Notes: generated from the letters alone by a model not told the origin. A stretch of 40,086 nt of DNA from Leptolyngbyaceae cyanobacterium C42_A2020_001 (GCA_015272515.1 JACYLN010000085.1:1-40086), one strand, 5' to 3'; positions 1 through 9,821 are shown, counted from the stretch's first letter. Made by a program: numbers and translations.

Positions 1-49
1 GAACTCCTGACTCAAAGAGGTTTTACTCCTATCCTCCCTTAAGAGACCA

Positions 50-580
50 GTGCCAGAAATTCATTTAATTAATGATCTTCTAGATATTGCTCGTTTAGAT
101 GCTGAAACTGAACCATTAACATTGACAACTATTGATTTGAAACGGTGGATTACTCATGTTGCAGAATCATTTGAAGTGCGGGCACAAAAGCAGCAGCAAC
201 AGTTTCATATCAAAATCTCAGAGAATCTTCCACCGTTTACAACTGATGTTGGTTATTTTGAACGAATTTTGGCTGAGTTATGCAATAATGCTTGCAAATA
301 TACGCCTGCTTGTGGAACCATTACAGTTTCAGCCTCGGTTATCAATGATAAAGTATCATTGACTGTCAGTAACACAGGTGTTGAAATTCCTGCTAGCGAA
401 CTGAGTCGTATTTTTGACAAGTTTTACCGAATTCCCAGTCTTGATCCTTGGAAGCATGGAGGTACGGGATTAGGGCTCACCTTAGTAAAAAAGCTAGTTG
501 AAAATCTGGGTGGAACAATCTATGTAGAAAGCGAAGCTGGTGAGGTTATATTCACAGTACAATTTCCGTACCACCCATGA
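50..580 (+). pseudogene. 5'-truncated histidine kinase, ATPase half only
   Basis: The 176 codons encode the end of a DHp helix (EIHLINDLLDIARLD) and a whole HATPase_c domain: N box ELCNNACKYTP, then FDKFYRIP, then G box GTGLGLTLVKKL. The phosphoacceptor histidine helix and any sensor domain are absent. An in-frame TGA lies at 8-10, and the only start is a GTG at 50 behind a weak AAGAGA. The sequence is clearly paralogous to the last third of the receiver-GAF kinase at 4312-6039, where the same DHp helix is preceded by a full H box. I infer a decayed or rearranged kinase whose front part was lost at or before the window edge. A stand-alone ATPase protein translated from the GTG is possible but less likely. 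Confidence 0.6.
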
Positions 581-708
581 AAATATAGCGATAGTTAGTC
601 AGCTTAGGATATTAAAAGTAGTGAAGCCTGACTGGACGGTTTGAATTTTTACTTTTCATTTTTAATTTCGTATTGCGTTAAAATTTCAAAATCGAACTAT
701 GGTTGAGT

Positions 709-3700
709 TTATTTTGATCCAGTTTGGGGGGCACTGATAACAGTGATCACTGTTTTGACCAACGTTGCTGGATCTACTGGCTTTGTGAGATATGCTTGAA
801 ACCCTGCTTGAAAGGCTTTTTGTTGATCGACTTCTGCGGCGTAGGCTGTCAGCGAGATCGCTGGAATTGTTCCTCCTTGTTCGGGGTGACGCGATCGAAT
901 ATGCTGCATCAGCATATAACCATCCATCTCCGCCATACCCACGTCACTGATGATTACATCCGGAATGAACTGATCTAGCACTTGCAATCCTTCCCATCCA
1001 GAGGCAACAGCAATTACATTCGCACCATTCTGCTTCAGCACAAACGCTTGAAATTCGCGGGTATCGAGTTCATCTTCCACAAGTAAAATATGCAGTCCGG
1101 CAAGGGGGTGAGGAGGTGAAGGAGTGGCAGAATGTTCTTCCCATCCTTCTACCTCCTCATCGTCCTCGTTCCTTCGCAGTGGCAATCTAACTGTGAAGGT
1201 GGCTCCCATTCCTTCTCCCTGGCTTTCTACCGAAATAGTGCCGCCATGCATTTCAACAATTTGCCGCGCGATCGCCAACCCCAGTCCTAACCCACCAAAT
1301 TTACGAGTTGTAGAGCCATCTTCCTGCCGAAAGTACTCAAACACATGGGGAAGAAACTCAGGATGAATTCCTTTTCCAGTATCAGTAATAGTGATTTGGG
1401 CATAAGAGATTGGGGAGTTAGGTAAGGGGTTAGAAGATAGGGGTTGGAGGGGTGGAGAAATTTCATCCCCCATACCCGATACCCCATACCCCAATTCTTC
1501 TTCATCCCCTATTTGCTCCAGTCGCACCTCTACTTGACCACCCGTGGGAGTGAACTTAATTGCATTGGTGAGCAAGTTCCACACCACCTGTTGCAGGCGA
1601 GTGGTGTCACCAGACATTTGAAACTTTGGACTTTGAACTTTGGATTTTGGATTGTCGTCTACTTCCAAGCCGTCATCGCGGATCATGAATCTTAAATTAA
1701 TCGCTTTAGCTTCTGCTGCTAATCGTACTGTTTCGATCGCGGCTCTAATGATTGGGATTAAGTTGACTGGGTTGATGTTAAAGTTTAGTTTGCCACGCAA
1801 GATACGAGACACATCCAGTAAATCTTCAATGAGTTCAGCTTGCAGTCTAGCGTTTCGCTCAATAGTAGTCAGCGCTTGCTCAGTTTTAACTTGATCTAGT
1901 TTGCCGCTTTTTAATAATTTTGACCAACCAAGAATCGGGTTTAGAGGCGATCGCAGTTCATGAGAAAGTACCGCTAAAAACTCATCTTTAATCCGGTTTG
2001 CTGCCTCCGCCTGCTCACGAGCAGCCTGTTCGCGCTCCAGCAGGTATTGACGCTGGCTTTCGAGTTGCTTCTGCGCCTCAATATCGGTCGCCGTACCAAA
2101 CCATTTAATAATTTCACCCTGCTCATTTTTTAACGGAATTGCCTGATGTAAGTGCCAGCGATAAGCCCCATCAGCACGACGCATTCGCCCCTCCGCTCGA
2201 TATTGTCCCCTCGCTTGCTGAGCCGCCGCCCAATTTTGGCTGAGTGCGGGTACATCATCAGGATGAATAATCGCCTCCCAGCCCTCGATTTTCGCTTGAG
2301 CAAGGCTTAACCCGGTATAGTCTGACCATCGTTGATTAATGTCAATTAACACCCCGTCTGCATCCGCAGTCCATACCAATTGGGGAATCATTTCTGCTAA
2401 ATACCGATAGCGCTCTTCGCTTTGCTGCAAAGCGGCTTCTGCTTGTTTGAAATCCGTAATGTCTCGTTGCGTACCCCAAGCACGCATCAGTTTGCCATCC
2501 TCAACAATACCAATCAAGTTATTCAAGAAGATTTTGGGATTCCCGTGTTGATCTATTTCATAAGATTCTGCATCAACCAGGCGATAGCCAGAGTGAATGA
2601 AAGCCCGTAAATATTCCTGATTGCGCGGATCTGAGGGCAGTACAAGATCCGGCAGTCTTGCGCCAATCAGGCTTTGCAGAGAAGTAACTCCATACATTTG
2701 CACCATTACCTGATTGCACTCGGCTAAATACGCAGATTGATAAAACTGTTGAATCTGCTCATCTTCAGAACAGTCAATTGCAACCGGAGGTTCAACTTCA
2801 AAGCACCAGATCGCTTCCGAACTCTGCTGCACAAAGGCTCGATAACGTTCTTCACTGCGCTGTAAAGTTTGGGCAGTTTCTTGCCGAAGTTGTGCCAGCT
2901 TTAGGGTTGCCTCAATGCGGGCAAGCAGTTCTCGTAGTGAAAAAGGTTTGATTAAATAATCATCGGCTCTAACTTCGAGTTCTGCGATTTGGGCTTCTTC
3001 CCCTGGCTGAGCCAATATTAAAATGGCTGGAATGTTTTGAGTGGATGGATTAGATCGCAGCGATCGCAGCAGTTCCAATCCATTCATTTCTGGCATCGTT
3101 ACATCCGTCAACACCAAATTGGGGTACTGCACCTCAATAGCTAGCAAAGCATCTGCTCCATTCGCAACTGTTTCTACTTCAAAACGTGAACTTAACCAGT
3201 GTTTGATAGAGTCGAGCATAGTCACATCGCTGCCAGCCAGGAGGAGTTTGGGGCGGTGTAACGCAGGTAGAGGAAGGGGAGGAGCTTTTTCCATTGGTTC
3301 GCTTATCCACTCTGCGTCAGGTCTTGTCGTGTTGGGTTGACGTAAGGATTCAAAGCTTTTTGTACTAATCACTTGCTCCGTTGTTGCAAGATAAAGGCAA
3401 AAAATGCCCTCAACTGTGCAGCCGTCAGCCGCCAGAATTGGACTAAAAGAGAATCTAGCGTAGGTCTCTTTTAATGGTGAATGGATGGAAGATAACCACA
3501 CATCCTCAGATTGAACTGCCTGAGCTGTGTTATGTACTGTTTGAAGCAATGGCTCAAGAGTGTTCCAAGTCTCGCGCCAGCATTGTCGTCCGGGCTGTCC
3601 TAATGATTGGGGATGTTTTGTTTCACCCAGAAAGGGAATGTATGCATCGTTATAAAGAAGCGTAAAATCTTGCCCCCAATATAAGGCTGTAGGGAAACTC

Positions 3701-3867
3701 GTAGTTAGGCAAAGGCTCACTGCAACTCGCAAATTCTCATGCCACTGCTGCGGTTCTCCCAGGGGGGTGTTTGCCCAGTTTAGGCGGCGCATACGATGGG
3801 CAAGTTCGCTGTTGCCAGGGAAGAAACGCTCAAATTCAGAGGAATTTTCAGAGATAGAATGATTCAT
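709..3867 (-). CDS. Hybrid histidine kinase: PAS-REC-PAS-PAS-HisKA-HATPase-REC
   Basis: A 1052-residue soluble hybrid kinase with no membrane segment. It has an N-terminal PAS-like domain (about 15-165), a receiver (about 205-325, phospho-Asp255, Lys307 in LIKPF), two PAS domains (about 337-476 and 480-605), DHp with His636 in LSHELRSPLN, HATPase_c with N box NLLTNAIKF and G box GLGLGLAIARQI, and a terminal receiver (Asp975, Lys1029 in LTKP). The ATG at 3867 is preferred over upstream codons because GGAGGAAGAG lies 4 nt before it. Two low-complexity inserts made from heptamer DNA repeats interrupt the ATPase domain. Unlike the other hybrid kinases here, it ends soon after the receiver and lacks the shared helical tail. 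Ligand and output are unknown. Confidence 0.9.
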   Translation of the reverse strand: MNHSISENSSEFERFFPGNSELAHRMRRLNWANTPLGEPQQWHENLRVAVSLCLTTSFPTALYWGQDFTLLYNDAYIPFLGETKHPQSLGQPGRQCWRETWNTLEPLLQTVHNTAQAVQSEDVWLSSIHSPLKETYARFSFSPILAADGCTVEGIFCLYLATTEQVISTKSFESLRQPNTTRPDAEWISEPMEKAPPLPLPALHRPKLLLAGSDVTMLDSIKHWLSSRFEVETVANGADALLAIEVQYPNLVLTDVTMPEMNGLELLRSLRSNPSTQNIPAILILAQPGEEAQIAELEVRADDYLIKPFSLRELLARIEATLKLAQLRQETAQTLQRSEERYRAFVQQSSEAIWCFEVEPPVAIDCSEDEQIQQFYQSAYLAECNQVMVQMYGVTSLQSLIGARLPDLVLPSDPRNQEYLRAFIHSGYRLVDAESYEIDQHGNPKIFLNNLIGIVEDGKLMRAWGTQRDITDFKQAEAALQQSEERYRYLAEMIPQLVWTADADGVLIDINQRWSDYTGLSLAQAKIEGWEAIIHPDDVPALSQNWAAAQQARGQYRAEGRMRRADGAYRWHLHQAIPLKNEQGEIIKWFGTATDIEAQKQLESQRQYLLEREQAAREQAEAANRIKDEFLAVLSHELRSPLNPILGWSKLLKSGKLDQVKTEQALTTIERNARLQAELIEDLLDVSRILRGKLNFNINPVNLIPIIRAAIETVRLAAEAKAINLRFMIRDDGLEVDDNPKSKVQSPKFQMSGDTTRLQQVVWNLLTNAIKFTPTGGQVEVRLEQIGDEEELGYGVSGMGDEISPPLQPLSSNPLPNSPISYAQITITDTGKGIHPEFLPHVFEYFRQEDGSTTRKFGGLGLGLAIARQIVEMHGGTISVESQGEGMGATFTVRLPLRRNEDDEEVEGWEEHSATPSPPHPLAGLHILLVEDELDTREFQAFVLKQNGANVIAVASGWEGLQVLDQFIPDVIISDVGMAEMDGYMLMQHIRSRHPEQGGTIPAISLTAYAAEVDQQKAFQAGFQAYLTKPVDPATLVKTVITVISAPQTGSK
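1471..1491. repeat. Heptanucleotide repeat (CATACCC/GATACCC), 3 units, in coding DNA
   Basis: CATACCC, GATACCC and CATACCC follow in exact 7-bp register. They encode part of a Gly/Pro/Ser-rich insert (DNA 1405-1509) in the ATPase domain of the kinase at 709-3867, just before its first G box (DTGKGI). Confidence 0.8.
1624..1651. repeat. Heptanucleotide repeat (YTTTGRA), 4 units, in coding DNA
   Basis: CTTTGGA, CTTTGAA, CTTTGGA and TTTTGGA follow in exact 7-bp register. On the minus strand they encode the insert NPKSKVQSPKFQ, upstream of the N box of the kinase at 709-3867. The reading frame stays open. Confidence 0.8.
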
Positions 3868-4311
3868 TAGACTCTTCCTCCATTTCGTCCGCACTGATGG
3901 CAACGATCGCGCAGCACAACCCAATCTGCAACTTAACATTCAACTTAACCATTCGCCAATAGGTGGGCTAGCAGATCTATCTGAGGAGAGAGCGATCGCC
4001 CCTGCTAAATTTTGCTCCACGTTATTTTAGCCAGCTTTCATTCTAAGAGGTGTGCCGTAGGCGGGGTAGGGATGACCAATAGAATGTTTATTGGCAAATT
4101 AATATAGTCAGTTAATTCTTATAAACAAGGCACAAAACTCCTCTAAGTCATCCTTAAAATAAGTCTTCTAAAGTCATTCTAAGGTAATTGATGAGTCGGT
4201 AAAAATTATTAGAAAAATACATTAGCTAAAGTTATAAAATCATTCAACGCATTGATCTTTTCAATGAGTGTTAAATATTTTGGAATCATAGTTGGATGAT
4301 GATAACACTAC
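3868..4311. promoter_or_regulatory. Gene-free spacer with phased AAGTC repeats
   Basis: This 444-bp spacer is the leader of the kinase at 709-3867 and the downstream flank of the kinase at 4312-6039. AAGTC occurs at 4145, 4161 and 4171, continued by AAGGT at 4181 and GAGTC near 4193, so four of the elements are about one helical turn apart. This resembles arrays bound by OmpR/PhoB-type regulators, but no matching regulator gene lies in the window. I see no convincing promoter hexamers, terminator or small gene here. Confidence 0.3.
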
Positions 4312-6039
4312 TCACGATCGCGCTTCGCGTTCAACCACTATAAAAGGAAGTTGGAGCGTAAAGCTAGTGGAGCGATTGCTACTAGTCACTTCAATGGAGC
4401 CGTTGATATGATTCACAAATTGTCGGACTAGAGCCAGCCCCAACCCAATTCCGCTGTATTTCCACGGGTTGTTGTTAGGAATTCGATAGAACCGATCAAA
4501 AATTCGGAGTTGCTCGGCGGGGGGAATTTCGACCCCGGAATTTGTGATGGAAAGCAGGATATGAGAGGTGGTTGCTGCGGTGGACACTGTAATCGTCTCA
4601 TGGGCGGGAGTATATTTGCAGGCATTGTTTAGTAACTCAACAACAATCCGACTGAGACAGGAGAGATCGGTGGTTAAGGAAGGCAGCGTTGGCGCAAGTT
4701 GCACGATTAACTGTTGATGATGATTTTGTGTTCGGAGTTTATATGGCTCTAAAACGTGTAATAGCCAATCATTCAAACCAATAGTCACACATTCCAATGG
4801 ATGAGCACCTGCTTCTAAATATTGAATATCCAATAAGTCTTGAATCAAATTGATTTCGCGTTCACACTCTTCTTGCAAAATTCTGAAATATTGTACAATC
4901 CGATTACTTTCTTCTCCTGCTTCCGCTACTTGTTCTAAAAAATTCTGTCCACGTTCAGTTGCTGCCATCAACAATTGCAACACCATTCGCATATTGGCAA
5001 CAGGTGTACGTAGTTCGTGAGAAATAGTGCTGAGAAAATCGTCTTTGAGCTGGTTGAGGCGATGCAGTTCGACAATCTGTGCTTGCGCTTCTTGGTAGAG
5101 TTGTGCCTGGCGTAGCGCGATCGCACATTGGTTTGCCACCTGTTGTACCAGGCGAATTTCTTGCTGATTGAAGCTCGAAGGCAACGGTTTGAATAACCAC
5201 AACGTTCCAACCCAATTGCGATCGCTGCGGATGGGACATCCTAGAATGGCGGAGTAGGGTCTCTCAGCATTGTTTGTAAAGCGACAGAAGGCAAACGTCA
5301 TCCCCTGTTCTAATTGGTCGTTTACGCCTGGCAGATTCAGCAACATCGGGACAGAATCATAGGTTTCAGCAGATTCATCATGCTGCGCCTGAAAACAAAT
5401 AATCTCAGCGGTTTGATCTGAGTTAAATAATATCGTGTCACAACACTGCGCCTGCAAAACACGAGTGAGTTCTTCAACTGTGATTTGCAAAATGTAAGTT
5501 CGATCAAGAGAATCTCGAACGCGATCGCTGATGTGCTTGAGTGTTCTCTCATACTCTAAAGCCTGTTGCAGTTCCAGAGTTTGTGCCTGAACTTGGTCTT
5601 CCAAGCTTGTGTTTAGACGTTGCACCTGTTGAAGCAAATCTGACAATTGTTGCTGCTGTTGCCGTAGGCTCAATTGATTATCAATCCGCGCCAACACCTC
5701 TCCCGCTTGGAAGGGCTTGGTAATGTAATCAACCCCACCGCTATCAAAGGCTTTCACCTTGTCTGCTACGTCTCCCAACGCGCTTAAAAAAATCACTGGA
5801 ATCTCTCGCGTTTGAGGCAATTGCTTTAAGGCTGCACACACCGCATAACCATCCATTTCTGGCATCCGAATATCAAGCAAGATTAAATCGGGCGGCTGAG
5901 AGGAGGCAGTTTTAAGAGCCATTTGCCCATTCGTCGCCTGCCGAACCTGATACCCCTTTCTTTGCAGAATTGCGGAAAGTGTCCTCAAATTCTCTAGTTT
6001 ATCGTCGATGACTAGAATACTAGCGCTGCTTTTAGACAT
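4312..6039 (-). CDS. Receiver-GAF sensor histidine kinase
   Basis: A 575-residue cytoplasmic protein. A receiver comes first (about 7-125, phospho-Asp56 in LLLDIRMPEMDGY, Lys108 in ITKPF), then a Gln-rich coiled coil (about 125-165), a GAF domain (about 165-320), DHp with His341 in ISHELRTPVAN, and HATPase_c to the end (ELLNNACKYTP, GIGLGLALVRQF). The receiver at the N-terminus suggests this kinase is itself the target of another kinase, perhaps one of the neighbours. I chose the ATG at 6039 because it directly precedes the receiver; a GTG at 6132 would add 31 unlikely residues, and neither has a strong ribosome site. The 50-580 fragment is a paralogue of its C-terminal third. Confidence 0.88.
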   Translation of the reverse strand: MSKSSASILVIDDKLENLRTLSAILQRKGYQVRQATNGQMALKTASSQPPDLILLDIRMPEMDGYAVCAALKQLPQTREIPVIFLSALGDVADKVKAFDSGGVDYITKPFQAGEVLARIDNQLSLRQQQQQLSDLLQQVQRLNTSLEDQVQAQTLELQQALEYERTLKHISDRVRDSLDRTYILQITVEELTRVLQAQCCDTILFNSDQTAEIICFQAQHDESAETYDSVPMLLNLPGVNDQLEQGMTFAFCRFTNNAERPYSAILGCPIRSDRNWVGTLWLFKPLPSSFNQQEIRLVQQVANQCAIALRQAQLYQEAQAQIVELHRLNQLKDDFLSTISHELRTPVANMRMVLQLLMAATERGQNFLEQVAEAGEESNRIVQYFRILQEECEREINLIQDLLDIQYLEAGAHPLECVTIGLNDWLLHVLEPYKLRTQNHHQQLIVQLAPTLPSLTTDLSCLSRIVVELLNNACKYTPAHETITVSTAATTSHILLSITNSGVEIPPAEQLRIFDRFYRIPNNNPWKYSGIGLGLALVRQFVNHINGSIEVTSSNRSTSFTLQLPFIVVEREARS

Positions 6040-6440
6040 TACGTTTTTTGTACAACAAAAGGTGTAGTTTTTTAAAGCAACTATGCAGGCATACGACGTT
6101 ACTGTCGAGGAGGGGTTGGTTGCTGCAACCACAACAGATAGTATTTATAACCAATACAGTTCCGAAGTTACTTTGTGAGCAGAGGGTATGACAGTTACTT
6201 GGTTCTGCCTACAGTATCTTTTCTGCATGATAGATAGTGGCAGAGAACAGTTCTGGTAAGGCATTTAGGCTTATTTAACTCATGGTTATAAACGCGGTTG
6301 TAAAAGGCGAAAACTAAAGAATCAAAGTATTTGAAGGGTATCGCGTTACCTCTAGCAAGACAACACTCACTTCATGATTGGTTTAGGTTAATCATAAGCC
6401 CGAAACATTTCTTTGTTGTCAATCCAGTAGCGATCGCATC
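6040..6440. other. Gene-free spacer, nothing recognised
   Basis: About 400 bp between the end of the frameshifted kinase and the start of the receiver-GAF kinase. It must hold the promoter of the latter, but I see no clear hexamers, operator repeats, terminator stem or small ORF with a credible start. Confidence 0.5.
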
Positions 6441-9142
6441 TCAATGGGTGGTTGGGTGGGTTTGTTCAGGTTTGCTGAGATGCATAATTTTTTCAAATTC
6501 ATAGTTGTGAATTAACTGTTGGAGTCCTGTTGCCAAAGTTATGTGTTGGGGAGGAATTTGGGCGATTAACTCTTCAACCTCTAAGGAGGAACAATTCAAA
6601 GCCGTGTTGTAGAGGGAGGTAATCCATTCAGCAGGCATCACTTGCAGGTCCTCGGCTTGTAGGGTTGGCTGCGCTTCTATGGAACTGGTGTCTGTGATCC
6701 CATGAACCACCTCACCATACTGAAACTGCACTCCCAGGTGGTTGGTTAAGCATTGCAAGATGACTTTTGTTTCAAAGGGCTTCCTCACAAAGTCTGTAAA
6801 TCCGGCAGCAAGGGCGCGATCGCAATCTTCTTGATAGACCTGAACTGTAATTGCAATGATGGGAATGGGAGTTGAAGATTGAGGATTGGGGATTGGCGAT
6901 GGGGAATCGGAGATCGGGGATTGAGGAGTGGGAGAATGTTGAATGTTGAATGTTGAATTTCTTCCCCAGGTTTCTCTTTTTCCAGGGCACGAATTTGCCG
7001 CAGAGTTTCGTAACCGTCCATGTCAGTCATGCGGAGATCCAGCCAGATTAGGTCAGGATGCCAGGTTTGCCAGTGTTGAATTGCCTCTGTTCCGGTAGCA
7101 GCTTCTTGCACCGCTAGCCCAATCTTCCGCAGAAATAGTGCCAGCAGTTGCCGATTGGCGGGTTGGTCATCCACAACCAGGATGCGATACTGAGGTTGTC
7201 CGGGTTGTAGCCCTAACACGGTGCGATCGCCGTCAGAAGTTTGAACTTCGGCAGCATCCACGGGTTGTAGTGGCATCCAAAAGCTAAATCGGCTACCCTT
7301 CCCAGGTGTACTGTCAGCCCACAGCCTGCCGCCCATAAACTGCACAATTTTTTGACTGATGGCTAACCCCAAGCCAGTCCCCTCGCTTGAACGTTTGCCA
7401 GCGCTGGCTTGAGAAAATGCGTCGAAAATTGTGTCTAGTTCATCTGGAGCAATCCCCATTCCCGTATCTTCCACCTCAATCCAAAGGATGAGCGGGGTTG
7501 GAAATATGGCATGGGAGAATGGAGCCTCTATGCCTGCATTTAGGGTCGCCTGTATGGTTTCCCATCGTTCTTCTCGAACACGTAGGGTAATTGCACCCGC
7601 TTCAGTAAATTTCACGGCATTGCTCAGGAGATTAATAATTACCTGGCGCAATTTGTTTGAATCAGCCGTCACAAACGGTGGGATTTGGCCCAAGTCCAGG
7701 TTAAATTCCAGCCCCTTCGATTCGGCTCGTAGCCTAAACATCTCCCAAAGCGTGTGCATCAGTTCGGGCAAGTTAAAGGTGTCCTCATCCAGGCTTAGGC
7801 GACCAGCTTCAATTTTAGATAGGTTTAAAACATCGTTAATCAGGTTGAGCAGATGGTTGCCGCTGCGATGCATGGAGCGTAAGTATTCTTGATACTCCGG
7901 CATCAGTGAAGAGTCGTAGCTTAGAAGTTGGGTGTAGCCCAAAATCACATTCAGCGGGGTTCGCAGTTCATGGCTCATGTTTGCCAAAAAAAGGCTTTTG
8001 GCTAAGTTTGCTGCTTCTGCGGATTCCTTTGCCTGTTGCAATTCCAGCTCTGATTGTTTTCGCAGGGTGATATCGGTTATGGAACCTGTTGCTCGACGGG
8101 GGGTGCCTGTTTCATCCCATATTGCCTTGCCTCTGGCAAAGAGCCATTTGTAGTGACCGTCTTTGCACTGCACCCGATATTCACAAGCGTAGGATGGAGT
8201 TTCTCGATTGAGGTAGCGTTGAAATGTCGCTTGCATTATCCAGCGATCGTCTGGGTGGATGTGGGAGAACCATTTGTCAAATGTGTTGATCTCTGCGTAG
8301 TCGTATCCCGAAATTTCCATGACTCGGGGCGATAAAAAATATTGGTTGGTCAGCAAATCGTGATCCCAAATGCCATCGTTACTGCCTTTGATCGCCAGGT
8401 GCCAGCGTTCTTCACTTTGGTGCAGGGCAATTTCTGCCTGTCGGCGATCGCTGACATTTTGAATCAGGGAAAGGACAGAAATGAGATTGCCAGTTTGATC
8501 AAACAGTGCCGAGTTATACCATTCGCAGTAAATAATGGTACCGTCTTTGCGGTAGTTGCGATTATGGCAAACGTTATTGATACCGGCGATTAATTGAGCC
8601 ACGACTTGATTCACCCGATCCAGGTCATCCTCAACGATGAACTGCCAATCATGCATTGTCTTGCCCAATACTTCTTCTGCTTTCCAGCCAAACATCTCTT
8701 CGGCTTGCCTAGACCAGAGTTCAATCTGAAAATTTTGGTTCCAGCGAATAGTTGCTAACGGTGAATTTTCAACGCAGTAGGTTAATTCTTGTAGTGCTTG
8801 TTTAGGCGTGGTTTCGGTTTGTTTGCGATCGCTAATATTCCTCAAGTTTAGAACAGGTTTTGCTAGCCAACGGGTCATCAGGGCCGCGATCGCGCCTGTG
8901 AGGGTTAATGTTAGCCAAGACCGGGCGATGGTTTGACGGCGATGGACTGTCACCAGCCTTGACTGGTTGCTTCCTCGAACGGTGGCATCTGAGTTTGCCC
9001 GGTGCTCACTTTGATTTGGCAAATACCTAATCAGCACCGCTGCTCCCGCAATCAGCAATATGAACGGTATCGCAAATACCAGGGATGGCGGAATGTTGAA
9101 GCCGCAACGCCGAGGGCGGCGAATGTTTGGATGCAATCTCAT
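6441..9142 (-). pseudogene. Membrane hybrid histidine kinase, frameshifted in its receiver domain
   Basis: Reading frame 1 (down to 6785) gives a basic N-terminus, a membrane segment (SLVFAIPFILLIAGAAVL), a second hydrophobic stretch, two PAS domains, DHp with MSHELRTPLN (His391), HATPase_c, and a receiver up to the helix after Asp702 (IWLDLRMTDMDGY). The frame then runs into Pro-rich nonsense and stops. The rest of the receiver (TPIPIIAIT, later DFVRKPFE) and the helical tail (VMPAEWITSLYN) continue in another frame down to 6441. The shift lies in the heptamer array 6872-6955; one more unit, or two fewer, restores one frame. As read, the product lacks the receiver lysine. Start ATG 9142 is preferred; a TTG at 9178 lies only 1 nt from an SD-like AGAAGGG. 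It follows the receiver gene at 9189-9821 on the same strand. Confidence 0.75.
6872..6955. repeat. Degenerate heptanucleotide array, 12 units
   Basis: Reading the plus strand in 7-bp steps gives twelve units: TTGAAGA, TTGAGGA, TTGGGGA, TTGGCGA, TGGGGAA, TCGGAGA, TCGGGGA, TTGAGGA, GTGGGAG, then AATGTTG three times. The last three are identical tandem copies. The array sits between the third helix and fourth strand of the receiver in the frameshifted kinase, and the reading frame is lost across it. Confidence 0.85.
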
Positions 9143-9188
9143 AAAACAACAGGATAACCAGAAAGTAAGGTAGAACAAACCCTTCTGG

Positions 9189-9821
9189 TTACTTGTTTAA
9201 TAGATTTAGCAAATTTTGCCCATTCTGATGAATGACTCTTAACGCAGCGTATTGTTCTGGCTCAATGGCGGGATTTTGGCAGAGGCGATCGCTATAGTCC
9301 AAAATGTTGGCGATCGCAAACAACACTTCAGGCTGAACGGTGTTTTCACGTTCTGGAACTGGTAAGTCAGGTGATGCCGTTAATAATTGTTCTAATTGTT
9401 GCTGTTGAGCGGCCACCTGTTTTTTAAGTTGCTGAATTGTGAGTTGATGATTCACACGCGCCAACACTTCCTCTACTTGAAACGGCTTGGTGATGTAATC
9501 GGCACCGCCCACCTCAAACGCCTTGACTTTATCTAGTGTTTCATCCAGTGCACTCAAAAAAATAATGGGAATAGCGCAGGTTCGTGGCTCCGTTTTGAGT
9601 TGCCGACAAACTTCATAGCCGTCCATCTCTGGCATCCGAATGTCTAGCAAGATCACATCCGGAGGAGCAGCTTTTGCCCCGACAAGCGCCATCGCTCCGT
9701 TTCTAACTGCCCGTACTCGATAGTTGTGATTTGAGAGAGTATTGGATAATACTCTCAAGTTATCTGCCAGGTCATCCACAATCAAAATGTCGCCTAGCTG
9801 ATTAGGGGAATCGCTTTGCAT
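9189..9821 (-). CDS. Response regulator with degenerate DHp-like C-terminus
   Basis: A 210-residue protein. The receiver (about 10-130) has the acidic pair in LIVDDLADN, phospho-Asp in LLDIRMPEMDGY and Lys in ITKPF. A Gln-rich coiled coil follows (about 132-150). The last 45 residues (ILDYSDRLCQ, later NGQNLLNLLNK) resemble the second half of the DHp hairpin of the adjacent kinases (ILGYTQLL, SGNHLLNLIND), but there is no H-box histidine and no ATPase domain. I infer a truncated receiver-kinase kept as a phosphate sink or dimerisation partner. It lies between two hybrid kinase genes on the same strand, 124 nt after one and 46 nt before the other, so co-transcription is likely. Confidence 0.85.
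   Translation of the reverse strand: MQSDSPNQLGDILIVDDLADNLRVLSNTLSNHNYRVRAVRNGAMALVGAKAAPPDVILLDIRMPEMDGYEVCRQLKTEPRTCAIPIIFLSALDETLDKVKAFEVGGADYITKPFQVEEVLARVNHQLTIQQLKKQVAAQQQQLEQLLTASPDLPVPERENTVQPEVLFAIANILDYSDRLCQNPAIEPEQYAALRVIHQNGQNLLNLLNK

Noticed and set aside
6772-6990. Third-frame ORF (72 codons) across the heptamer array
   Set aside because: It carries neither the receiver nor the tail sequence; it is just the third frame of the repeat array.
9178-9178. TTG at 9178 as start of the membrane hybrid kinase
   Set aside because: The SD-like AGAAGGG is only 1 nt away, and ATG 9142 gives a normal basic N-terminus before the membrane segment.
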